A DNA stretch of 41,932 nt from Akkermansia muciniphila. Its GTDB lineage: Bacteria; Verrucomicrobiota; Verrucomicrobiia; Verrucomicrobiales; V1-33. A model generated the notes under the pieces. The model made no database searches, was not told the DNA's origin, and worked only from the letters and a program-made list of their open reading frames with translations. Shown piece by piece: positions 31,046 to 38,847 of this stretch; within the stretch, counting starts at the first letter, position 1; each line of letters opens with the position of its first letter. The DNA is taken from assembly GCA_943331195.2 (NCBI GenBank), contig CALQKQ020000001.1:1-41932 (forward strand), in the 5' to 3' direction. The position numbers and the translations under genes are program-made.

Positions 31046-31219
31046 GGGGCGATGTCGACAAATGATTGGGGTGACCCTGCGAGTGGAACCGAAGGGCCAC
31101 GCCAAAGGGCACCATCGAGCCAACTCCCGCTTCTAGGGTAAGCGAGCCGGAGGTGATAGATTTTTTCGGCTAGAGTGCACCGCCTTGACCCGACAAAGCA
31201 CCTGATCGCGGCGGCGGGC

Positions 31220-31789
31220 TCAGGCTTGGCGCAAGACCAGGTCGCGCTCTGCGGCGCTGAGTTCTCGCCAAGATCCGGCCGGGAGGTCTGCGGGGCGAAA
31301 GCCGCCAATGGCGCTGCGGATCAGCCGCAAGGTGGGGTGGCCCACGGCGGCGGTCATGCGGCGTACTTGGCGGTTGCGCCCCTCGATCAGGCGCAGTTCT
31401 AGCCAACAATCCGGCACATTCTTGCGAAAACGCACCGGGGGAATCCGCGGGGCGTGCTCGGGCGGCGGATCGAGCCGCCGCACGTTGCAGGGCAAGGTGG
31501 GTCGCCCTTCCAAGACGACGCCGCGGGCCAATTGGGCCAGGGCGGCCTCCGCGGGGACGCGCTCCACGAGCACTTCGTAGATGCGAGGATGAGCCCCCTG
31601 GGGATTGAGCAGGCGGTCGACCCAGGCCCGCTCATTGGTCAACAGCAGCAGGCCTTCGGAATCGCGGTCCAAGCGCCCGATCGGATAAACTTCTTTGGGT
31701 AGCCCGAATTCCGCCAGGGTGCGCTGTCCGGGCAACTCCGGAGTGAATTGGCTCAAGACATCGTAGGGCTTATTCAGGGCGATCAGCAT
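31220..31789 (-). CDS. 23S rRNA/tRNA pseudouridine synthase, RluE type
   Basis: A 189-residue RsuA/RluB/E-family enzyme that converts a specific uridine in rRNA to pseudouridine. The catalytic Asp is D41 in IGRLDRDSEGLLLLT. LNKPYDVLSQFT at the N-terminus (with LSQF) is the form seen in RluE, which modifies 23S rRNA near position 2457 in E. coli. EGRNRQVRRMTAAVGHPTLRLIR is the conserved C-terminal motif. There is no N-terminal S4 domain, again as in RluE. ATG 31789 is the start; an upstream frame to 31825 adds unrelated residues. It follows obgE by 63 bases on the same strand. Confidence 0.88.
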   Translation of the reverse strand: MLIALNKPYDVLSQFTPELPGQRTLAEFGLPKEVYPIGRLDRDSEGLLLLTNERAWVDRLLNPQGAHPRIYEVLVERVPAEAALAQLARGVVLEGRPTLPCNVRRLDPPPEHAPRIPPVRFRKNVPDCWLELRLIEGRNRQVRRMTAAVGHPTLRLIRSAIGGFRPADLPAGSWRELSAAERDLVLRQA

Positions 31790-31852
31790 CAGGATTTCAT
31801 AAGCCCGACGCCCGGCCCGCCGCAAGCCCGTCCGCAGCGGCGGGGGCTGCCC

Positions 31853-33046
31853 TCACACGGTTTTGGCATTCTGTTGGCCTAACACCCGCTTGTAAAGCTC
31901 CTGGCGCACCGCTTCGAGGCCTTCGCCGGTTTCGGCGGAAATGGGCAGGATCTTCACTTTGGGGAAACGCTGCTTGAAGTGCTTGAGGTTTTCTGCGGCT
32001 TCGGGAAGGTCCATTTTATTGGCAATGACGAGCCACGGCCGCTTCGCTAGGATGGGATCGTACAGCGAAATTTCCTGGCGCAGCGTGGCCACGTCTTCGC
32101 AGGGGTCGCGCACTTCCGAGCCCGCCATGTCGACGACAAAGAGGAGGAGGTGGCAGCGCAGAATGTGGCGGAGAAACTCGAAGCCTAGCCCGACGTTTTC
32201 GTGGGCCCCCTCGATCAAGCCGGGGATATCGGCGACGGTGACGCGTTGGTAGCCTTCGTATTCGATGACGCCCACCATGGGGTGGAGGGTGGTGAAGCGG
32301 TAGGGAGCCACCTTGGGCTTGGCGGCGCTCAATTTGCCGAGCAGCGAACTCTTTCCGGCGTTGGGAAAGCCGACCAAGCCGGCGTCGGCGATTTGGCGCA
32401 GTTCAAAATAAAACATGCCCTCTTCGCCCTTCACGCCGGGAGTGAACTCGGTGGGGGCGCGGTGGGTGGAGGTTTTGAAATGGACATTGCCCTTCCCTCC
32501 CTTGCCTCCTTTGCAGAGCACGAAGGTTTCGCCGACCTTAGTTAGGTCCGCCACTAGCTCTAGCTCGACTCCTTCATCTAGGCGCTGCTTCAGGGTCCGC
32601 TTGCGGCTCGCAGCTTCGGCGGCGGCGTCCTCGTCGCTGCCCGGCTCGAAAATATCGGACTCATCCGCTTCATCCTCGACCAAAAAATCCCCGCCCTCGG
32701 GCAGGGCGGGCGGCAGATCCGTTGGGTTAGGGGGCTCGGCCGACCACGACGCGTCGCGGTAAATCAGAGTGCCGGGGGGCACCGTGATGACGAGGTCTGG
32801 GGCGGACTTTCCAAAGCATTGGCGCCCCGTCCCGTTGCCGCCGTGGGGGGCGTGCACCTTGGGATTGAAGAAGAAGGCCTTGAGATTGCTGGTGTTGGAA
32901 TCGACCCGGACAATGATGTCGGCGCCCTTCCCCCCGTCGCCGCCGTCGGGGCCTCCGAGCGGGTTGAATTTCCCGCGGTAAAAGTGCGCAGAGCCGTCCC
33001 CGCCATTGCCGGCCCGGGCGTGGATTTTGATGTTGTCGACAAACAT
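31853..33046 (-). CDS. obgE: GTPase Obg with an acidic insertion in its N-terminal domain
   Basis: An essential GTPase for late 50S ribosome assembly and stress control. The glycine-rich Obg fold begins MFVDNIKIHARAGNGGDG and includes GGPDGGDGGKGADI. The G domain has GFPNAGKSS (226-234), the DIPGLIEGAHENVGLG switch, NKMD and SAETGEG. The usual Obg segment leading from GTLIYRD to the next strand is interrupted by about 60 residues (about 99-160). They are rich in Pro, Asp and Glu (for example FLVEDEADESDIFEPGSDED) and end in a basic RKRTLKQR helix. The C-terminal OCT domain is absent (397 residues). The rplU-rpmA genes that often precede obgE are not here. Confidence 0.95.
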   Translation of the reverse strand: MFVDNIKIHARAGNGGDGSAHFYRGKFNPLGGPDGGDGGKGADIIVRVDSNTSNLKAFFFNPKVHAPHGGNGTGRQCFGKSAPDLVITVPPGTLIYRDASWSAEPPNPTDLPPALPEGGDFLVEDEADESDIFEPGSDEDAAAEAASRKRTLKQRLDEGVELELVADLTKVGETFVLCKGGKGGKGNVHFKTSTHRAPTEFTPGVKGEEGMFYFELRQIADAGLVGFPNAGKSSLLGKLSAAKPKVAPYRFTTLHPMVGVIEYEGYQRVTVADIPGLIEGAHENVGLGFEFLRHILRCHLLLFVVDMAGSEVRDPCEDVATLRQEISLYDPILAKRPWLVIANKMDLPEAAENLKHFKQRFPKVKILPISAETGEGLEAVRQELYKRVLGQQNAKTV

Positions 33047-33166
33047 GAGAAAAGAAAAGCAACCCCGCCCACCCGAATCAACCGCAGCGCGGGGAATCCG
33101 CAGTCTGCCCGAGGAATTCGCGCCGTGCCAGCGGAAAGGTCGATCTCCGCTGGGCCGAACACGCAG

Positions 33167-33195
33167 CGAGCCCCCACCAGGAAGGCGGGGGCTCG
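33167..33195 (-). terminator. Hairpin after the metzincin gene
   Basis: A perfect nine-base stem (CGAGCCCCC / GGGGGCTCG) with an 11-base loop lies 57 bases after the metzincin stop and 121 bases before the obgE start. No T tract follows on either strand. It is a plausible transcript end or stabilising structure for the metzincin message. Confidence 0.45.
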
Positions 33196-33251
33196 GCGCG
33201 GGGAGTTAGGTGGACTTGGGGAGGACGCGGCGGCTTCCCCCGGAGGTCGCC

Positions 33252-36062
33252 TTATTTGGCGATGACGTAGCGGGAATCGAGCAACTTGGTGACGCGCGCC
33301 GCGTTTTCGCGGAAGTGAGCGCGGCTGTAGGCGTCGACATTTTGCTGGGCGGCCCCGGCGGTGAGGCGCTCGCGCAATTCCGCCAATTGTCCGGCGGCGA
33401 GGTCGCTGATGGGCTTGGCAGCAGGGCCGGCGCCGAGCTTGTTATTGGCCAAATCAATCAGGCGCTCGATGTGCTCGCGCTGCAGGTTGCGGCGCAGGCT
33501 ACTCACCAGCGGGCTGCGGTCGGTGTAGGCCTTGGCGGGATCGATCTGGCCGATTTCGGACCAAGCGGCTTCGTAGACGGCCTTGAGCACTTCGGGCAAG
33601 GTCACGGCGTCTTCGTTGGCGGCGGTGCGGAACTCGTTGTCGTAAACCCGCGCCAAGGTCACCGGATTGAGCAGCGAGGTCATGGCGGCGGCCTGAATTC
33701 CGAGCACCTTGTCGTGGACGGGCCAGGTCGGTTCATCGAATTGGTTTTGCATGTCCCACCATTTGTCGATGGTGAGGTACTTGAGCAAATCCGGGGTCAG
33801 GCCATAAGCTTCATCGTGGAAGGTGTTTTGGAGCACGAAGGCCATGGCCTTGCGCTGAGTGTCGGCGGCCACCGGCACCACCGGAGCGGTGGCGTTAGGA
33901 TCACCCTTGCGGGCCCGGTTCACGTAGGAGCCTCCCAGCCAGTTGGACATCATGGTGACGGCCTGGACTTGGGTGAGGAGGGTCAGTTGATAGCCGCGGC
34001 GGGCTTTGGACCAGGATTCGCCATCCTTGACGAACTTGTCGAGCAGCTTGGCGCGAGTGGCCTTGGCCAGGGCGATCTGATTTTCGGCATAGGCGAGGGG
34101 GTCCTTGGCAAAATCGTAGCGCCGCGCCCGCGGGTCGGGTCCGCCGGTGTCTTCGTCGGTGCCGTAGATCAACTGCGGCTCGGCGGCGCGGGCCAGAATG
34201 GGCTTGAGTTCCTTTTCGAAGGTGTAGCCGTATTCGATGGCCCACTCGTCGTAGACGCCGACGCTGTGCATGCCGTAGTCGCCTTGGGAGCGATCTTTGC
34301 CCGCCACCACGTTGACGGGGATGTAGTCCATCACCGAACCGGCGAAGGCCTTCTTGCCTTTCATGGCGTCGCTGTTGATCTCGCTGTAGTCGAAGATGCT
34401 AGAGGCTTTGAAGTTGTGGCGCAGCCCGAGGGTGTGACCGACTTCGTGAACTACGAGATTTGCTAGGAGCGGTCCAATGAAGGACTCGGGGATGCCATCG
34501 ACGATTTGGGCCCCGGGTTCGGCGGCGGCTTCGGACAAGGTGAGGGCCATGTCCATCAAGGCGACTCCGTGGGCCATCCAATTAGCTGCCTGGCAGAAGC
34601 CATTGAATTGGCTGGCGCGGTTTGCCAGGCCATCGAATTCGCTGCGTCCGACGAGCGGACCGTTGGCCCGGGCCGTGGCAATGGCGTGGCCTCCGAGGAG
34701 GGGGATGGGCTCGCGGGAGACGCGGTCAACCAAGTTGGCGCGCAACTCTGGCGCGGCCAGGCGCACTCGCGGATCCCACTGGGGATTGCTGTGGAGCCAG
34801 GTGAGCATTTCGGGCCCGGCACCATCCATGGCGATTTGGGGGATGACGTCGTTATACTGTTTCCACCAGTGGCGGATCCAGCCGTCGGTCAGGATGATGT
34901 CGGCGTCGAGAATTTGTCCGGTGAGGGGGTGCACCCGGCTGGGCCCGATCGCGGTACCGGCTCCGTTCGAAAGCCAGCGAATGAAATTGTAGTTTACGTC
35001 CTCGGGGTCCTTATCCATATGCTCGCCGCTGGCGGCGTCTTGGAAGCGGACTTCGATGGCATTGATCAAGCCGACTTTTTCGAAGGCCCGATTCCACATC
35101 ATGAGGCCTTCTTGGACCCAGCGGCGGTAGCGGATCGGCGTGGTGTGCTCGACGTAAAAGATGATGGGATTTTTCGGCGGGCTCAGCTTGAGGGAGGGGT
35201 CGGCTTTTTCCAAGTGCCAGCGGTTGATGAAGCGCACCTGGGTTTCCTCGGGGGTGAACTTGCCGAAGTCGGAGTAGCTCGTCGTGAAATAGCCGATGCG
35301 CTCGTCGGCGAGGCGCGGTTGATAGCCGGTGTTGTCAGGAATCAAGCTGAAGCTAAAGTGGAACGTGCGCAGTTTCCCTTCTCCGGTGGGGCCTTCGACA
35401 GCGATTTCGATATTGCTCGGAAAAGCCTTGGCGCTTTTGATGGTGTAAATGCCCCGATTGAGGCCCCGGGCTTCTCCGCCGAAGAATTTCTCGGCGTGCT
35501 GCACGACCAATTCATCCAAGTCGATCACGGGTCCGCCCTGGGGGATTTGGGTGACGATGGGGATATCTAAAATCACGCGGTCGGTAAACAGGCGCTTGAT
35601 GGAATCCTGCGAGGCCTTGTCTCCGGTGGAGCGAATTTCCAAGCTCGGGGTGACCATGGCCAAGCGCTTGCCGTAGTTTTTCCAATAGAAATAGACTTCT
35701 CCCGCCTGGAGTCCGGCATAGTCATCGCCGCTAGCCACAGTTAGGGCGAGGTAGTGTTTTTGGCCGGCGTAGGCGGCAGGCAATTCCGCTAACAACTGCT
35801 GATCTTTGCCGCGGCTCCACACGTTGTAAAAGCTCTTTCGGCCGTCCGCCGTGGAAACCACCTTTTCGTAGCCTTGGAGCACCTCTTCGGGCCGAGGGAA
35901 ATCTGGCTCGGGTGGTTTGGCTGGCCCCCCTACCCCGCCGGGAATCGTAGTTGGTCCGCTAGGCACAGGCCCCGGCGGCCCCAGCAGGGGATTTTGCGCG
36001 CAGGCCAGCGTCGCCGTCAGGGCCATCATCGCCAGAGAGAGGAGGGGAGGTCGGTTTTTCAT
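33252..36062 (-). CDS. Secreted zinc metalloprotease, metzincin type (DUF5117/DUF4953 family)
   Basis: A 936-residue exported protease. A signal peptide (about 1-22, ending ACA-QNP) and a Pro/Gly-rich linker precede an N-terminal DUF5118/DUF5117-like region (about 55-320). The catalytic domain has the extended zinc site H539-E540-V-G-H543-x5-H549 (HEVGHTLGLRH) and, about 35 residues later, a Met-turn in SVMDYIPVN. Together these define a metzincin. The C-terminal DUF4953-like region continues to residue 936 without membrane anchors. The substrate is unknown; such enzymes are common in Bacteroidetes and PVC bacteria and act outside the cell. It is divergent from the NPCBM/PVC protein gene with a shared AT-rich promoter region. 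Confidence 0.88.
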   Translation of the reverse strand: MKNRPPLLSLAMMALTATLACAQNPLLGPPGPVPSGPTTIPGGVGGPAKPPEPDFPRPEEVLQGYEKVVSTADGRKSFYNVWSRGKDQQLLAELPAAYAGQKHYLALTVASGDDYAGLQAGEVYFYWKNYGKRLAMVTPSLEIRSTGDKASQDSIKRLFTDRVILDIPIVTQIPQGGPVIDLDELVVQHAEKFFGGEARGLNRGIYTIKSAKAFPSNIEIAVEGPTGEGKLRTFHFSFSLIPDNTGYQPRLADERIGYFTTSYSDFGKFTPEETQVRFINRWHLEKADPSLKLSPPKNPIIFYVEHTTPIRYRRWVQEGLMMWNRAFEKVGLINAIEVRFQDAASGEHMDKDPEDVNYNFIRWLSNGAGTAIGPSRVHPLTGQILDADIILTDGWIRHWWKQYNDVIPQIAMDGAGPEMLTWLHSNPQWDPRVRLAAPELRANLVDRVSREPIPLLGGHAIATARANGPLVGRSEFDGLANRASQFNGFCQAANWMAHGVALMDMALTLSEAAAEPGAQIVDGIPESFIGPLLANLVVHEVGHTLGLRHNFKASSIFDYSEINSDAMKGKKAFAGSVMDYIPVNVVAGKDRSQGDYGMHSVGVYDEWAIEYGYTFEKELKPILARAAEPQLIYGTDEDTGGPDPRARRYDFAKDPLAYAENQIALAKATRAKLLDKFVKDGESWSKARRGYQLTLLTQVQAVTMMSNWLGGSYVNRARKGDPNATAPVVPVAADTQRKAMAFVLQNTFHDEAYGLTPDLLKYLTIDKWWDMQNQFDEPTWPVHDKVLGIQAAAMTSLLNPVTLARVYDNEFRTAANEDAVTLPEVLKAVYEAAWSEIGQIDPAKAYTDRSPLVSSLRRNLQREHIERLIDLANNKLGAGPAAKPISDLAAGQLAELRERLTAGAAQQNVDAYSRAHFRENAARVTKLLDSRYVIAK

Positions 36063-36103
36063 GAAGTGTGTCGCCGGTGGAGGCGGAATATTTTATGAGG
36101 ATA

Positions 36104-36131
36104 ATAATAACTATGGAAAACACAACGACAA
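36104..36131 (-). promoter_or_regulatory. Candidate promoter of the metzincin gene
   Basis: On the minus strand, TTGTCG (36131-36126) and TATTAT (36109-36104) are separated by 16 bases. The -10 matches at five of six positions and lies in the most AT-rich short stretch of the window (about 36087-36135). Transcription would begin about 35 bases before ATG 36062. Confidence 0.45.
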
Positions 36132-36284
36132 AATGACTTGCCCTCTGGATTGGACGGGAGGCCGGACCGGGGCGGTGTTTTCTGGGGCGGGCGGCGGGGA
36201 GGCCGCCGAGGCAAACTTTCTCCGATATGCGGCACCGCCGGCCGCGTTTATTTGCCGTCTTTTTGCTTTGCTCCCGACCTCGCT

Positions 36285-38702
36285 ATGAAACCAACTCTCA
36301 TCCTCTCGCTCGCTGCCTTCCCTGCCTTGCTGCACGCGGCCCCGGCCAAGCCCGCCTTCGCCAGCCACCGCCTCACCGCGGAAACCGTCGGGCACAGCGT
36401 GGAAATCAAAGCCGATCTCACCGGCGCGAAAAAGCTCTATCTCGTGGTCAGCGACGGCGGCGATGGCTTGGTGGCCGACTGGACGAACTGGGTCAATCCG
36501 ACGCTGAAGGGCTCCTACGGTTCCCGCTCCCTGACGGAACTCAAGCCGGTGAAGGTGGAAACGGGCTGGGGTCAAGTGGGCCTCAACCGCAACGCCAATG
36601 GCCAGCCGATGTCGATCAGCGGCAAAACGGGCGGGTTAGGCTTCGGGGTTCACGCCCCCTCGGTGCTGGAATTTGACCTCCCTGAGGGGACTTCCTCCTT
36701 CGAAGCCCTCGGCGCGCTCGACGATGGCGGGGTGAGCCAAAATGCGGGCTCCACCGTGGAATTCAAAGTCTACACCCAAGCGCCTCCCGCTTCCGCGAAG
36801 CCCAACGGCGGCGGCGGACTCGATCCCGATGCTGCCCTGGCGGGCCTCACGCCGGGGGATGGCCTCCAAGTCGATACCTTCGCGGCGGAGCCGATGCTGC
36901 TGAGCCCGTCTTCCATCGACGTCGACCACCTCGGCCGGGTTTATGTGGCGGAAATCGTCAACTACCGCGGCCACGCCGGCAAACGCCCGTCCGGCGATCG
37001 CATCCTCGTCCTTGAAGATACCAATAAAGACGGCCAGGCCGACAAACAGAGCGTCTTTTTTGAAAGCCCGGACATCATCTCGCCCCACGGCGTCACTGTG
37101 TTAGGCAACAAAGTCATCGTCTCTGCGAGCGGCAAGGTTTTTGTCCTCACGGACGACAACGGCGACCTCAAGGCCGACCGCAGCGAAGTCCTCTTCAGCG
37201 GGATTCACGGCGCGCAGCACGACCACAGCATCCACGCCTTCCACTTCGGTCCCGACGGAAAATACTACTTTAACTTCGGCAACGAAGGCACCGAGCTGAA
37301 GGACAAAGACGGCAAGCCAGTCGTCGACCAAGTCGGCAACACCATCACCGGCTCGGGCCATCCCTACCGCCAAGGCATGATCTTCCGCTGCGACCCGGAC
37401 GGCAGCCACGTGGAAACGCTAGCTTGGAATTTCCGCAACAATTGGGAAGTGGCCGTCGACAGCTTTGGTGCCCTTTGGCAAAGCGACAACGACGACGACG
37501 GCAATCAGTCGGTGCGCATCAACTTCGTCATGCCCTATGGCAACTACGGCTACACCGACGAACTCACCGGTGCCGGTTGGTCCAAGGGCGACGCCAAGAC
37601 CAAAGAAGAAGTCATCAGCCGCCACTGGCACCTGAGCGACCCCGGAGTGGTCCCCAATCTGCTCAACACCGGCGGCGGCAGCCCCACCGGCATCTTGGTC
37701 TATGAAGGCGACCTCCTCCCCCCCGTTTTCCGGAACCAAATCATCCACTGCGACGCCGGTCCCAACATCGTGCGCGCTTACCCCGTGACTCCCCATGGAG
37801 CCGGCTACTCCGCCGAATCTGTCAGGATCCTTGAAGGCACCAGCGACAAGTGGTTCCGCCCCTCCGATGTCAACGTGGCCCCGGACGGCTCCCTCATCGT
37901 GGCCGATTGGTATGATCCCGGTGTCGGCGGCCACGCCATGGGCGACCTCGACCACGGCCGCCTCTACCGGGTTACCCCCACGGGCCACCAGGGTTATACC
38001 AACCCCACCTTCGACCTCACCACTGCGGAGGGTGCCGCAGCCGCGCTGTCCAATCCTAACGAGGCCACGCGCTATCTGGGCTACACCGCCCTCAAAGCCA
38101 TGGGCGAAAAAGCGGCTCCGGCCCTGCAAGCGCTCGCCGCCCAGGCCAACCCGCGCCTCCAAGCCCGCGCCCTCTGGCTGCTCGCGCAGTTGCCCGGCAA
38201 AGCCGAAGCCACCGTACAAGCCGCCCTCGGCAGCAAGAATGCCGACCTCCGCGCCATGGGCCTCCGCCTCGGATTGGAGCACGGCATGGACGCCGCCCAA
38301 CTGGTCGCCAAACTGGTCAAAGACCCCTCCGCGGCGGTGCGCCGCGAGGCCGCCATCGCCCTCCGCTTCAGCAAAGCCCCCCAAGCCCCCGCCCTCTGGG
38401 CCGCCCTCGCCCAGCAACACGACGGCCAGGACCGCTGGTATCTCGAAGCCCTCGGCATCGGCGCCGCCCTGCAGTGGGACGCCTGCCTCGACGCCTATCT
38501 CCAGGCCGTGCCCCATCCCGAAACCACCCCAAGCGGGCGCGACGTGATCTGGCGCAGCCGGGCCAAAGCCAGCGCCGCCCTCCTCGCCAAAATCGTCAAA
38601 GACGCCTCCCTCCCCGAGGCCGAAAAAGACCGCTACATGCGCGCCTTCGACTACCAACCCACTGCCGAAAAAGACCGGGCCCTCGAAAGCCTTCTCCAGT
38701 AA
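36285..38702 (+). CDS. NPCBM/PVC-type beta-propeller and HEAT protein without a haem domain
   Basis: An 805-residue exported protein. A signal peptide (MKPTLILSLAAFPALLHA) precedes an NPCBM-like carbohydrate-binding domain (about 25-165), seen in SHRLTAETVGHSVEIKADL and GFGVHAPSVLEFDLPEG. A PVC-type propeller follows (about 180-610) with loops such as DTNKDGQADKQ and the segment ADWYDPGVGGHAMGDLDHGRLYRV. HEAT-like repeats fill about 620-780. The protein ends at RALESLLQ, just where many relatives continue into a CxxCH haem domain; no CxxCH is present, and the 145 bases to the next gene's end leave no room for one. ATG 36285 is the start; the frame upstream to 36138 has no signal peptide. Probable role: periplasmic glycan or sugar binding or oxidation. 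Confidence 0.87.
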   Translation: MKPTLILSLAAFPALLHAAPAKPAFASHRLTAETVGHSVEIKADLTGAKKLYLVVSDGGDGLVADWTNWVNPTLKGSYGSRSLTELKPVKVETGWGQVGLNRNANGQPMSISGKTGGLGFGVHAPSVLEFDLPEGTSSFEALGALDDGGVSQNAGSTVEFKVYTQAPPASAKPNGGGGLDPDAALAGLTPGDGLQVDTFAAEPMLLSPSSIDVDHLGRVYVAEIVNYRGHAGKRPSGDRILVLEDTNKDGQADKQSVFFESPDIISPHGVTVLGNKVIVSASGKVFVLTDDNGDLKADRSEVLFSGIHGAQHDHSIHAFHFGPDGKYYFNFGNEGTELKDKDGKPVVDQVGNTITGSGHPYRQGMIFRCDPDGSHVETLAWNFRNNWEVAVDSFGALWQSDNDDDGNQSVRINFVMPYGNYGYTDELTGAGWSKGDAKTKEEVISRHWHLSDPGVVPNLLNTGGGSPTGILVYEGDLLPPVFRNQIIHCDAGPNIVRAYPVTPHGAGYSAESVRILEGTSDKWFRPSDVNVAPDGSLIVADWYDPGVGGHAMGDLDHGRLYRVTPTGHQGYTNPTFDLTTAEGAAAALSNPNEATRYLGYTALKAMGEKAAPALQALAAQANPRLQARALWLLAQLPGKAEATVQAALGSKNADLRAMGLRLGLEHGMDAAQLVAKLVKDPSAAVRREAAIALRFSKAPQAPALWAALAQQHDGQDRWYLEALGIGAALQWDACLDAYLQAVPHPETTPSGRDVIWRSRAKASAALLAKIVKDASLPEAEKDRYMRAFDYQPTAEKDRALESLLQ

Positions 38703-38719
38703 ACCCCCTCCCTCAACCC

Positions 38720-38749
38720 CCGCTGCCTTTGCCACCGGCAAGGCGGCGG
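38720..38749 (+). terminator. Hairpin between convergent genes
   Basis: A GC-rich imperfect stem (CCGCTGCCTTTGCC / GGCAAGGCGGCGG, one mismatch and one bulge) with a three-base loop begins 18 bases after the stop of the NPCBM/PVC protein. It lies before the converging MFS gene. No T tract; a bidirectional transcript end is likely. Confidence 0.5.
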
Positions 38750-38847
38750 GGCCGGGGGACGCTGTCCTAGCATAGGCCTCCGCGCCGCCCCCAGCGCATC
38801 GGAAAGTCACCTTCCGATGGAGTTTCTAACAATTCTTCGGCGGCGCC

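Larger units (their letters stand above)
30685..31219. other. 535-base gene-free island rich in hairpins; G/C strand bias reverses here
   Basis: No gene, tRNA or protein remnant is recognisable between mutM and the pseudouridine synthase gene. The island is less GC-rich than its surroundings and holds several inverted repeats: GTCGA/TCGAC at 30715-30727, ACTCACCC/GGGTGAGT at 30785-30803, GGTCATG/CATGACC at 30879-30899, GTCGGCCT/AGGCCGAC at 30956-30972, and a long stem at 31008-31045. The plus strand is C-rich before the island and G-rich after it. I looked for DnaA boxes (TTATCCACA and close variants) on both strands and found none convincing. Confidence 0.6.

Noticed and set aside
30685..31219. 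Canonical oriC with DnaA boxes
   Set aside because: The skew polarity fits, but no TTATCCACA-like cluster and no dnaA, dnaN or gidA gene is present, so only the skew switch is reported.
33210..35570. Two long plus-strand frames (418 and 354 codons) across the metzincin gene
   Set aside because: The opposite strand encodes HExxHxxGxxH, a Met-turn and a signal peptide; the plus-strand translations are Gly/Val/Asp-rich shadows.
37419..38810. Minus-strand frame of 463 codons opposite the NPCBM/PVC protein
   Set aside because: Antisense shadow of a clear propeller/HEAT protein; repetitive Gly/Val/Ala composition and no motif.
38703..38847. Frameshifted haem domain after the NPCBM/PVC protein
   Set aside because: The gap is only 145 bases and has no CxxCH in any plus-strand frame (one frame gives C-L-C-H, which lacks the spacing).
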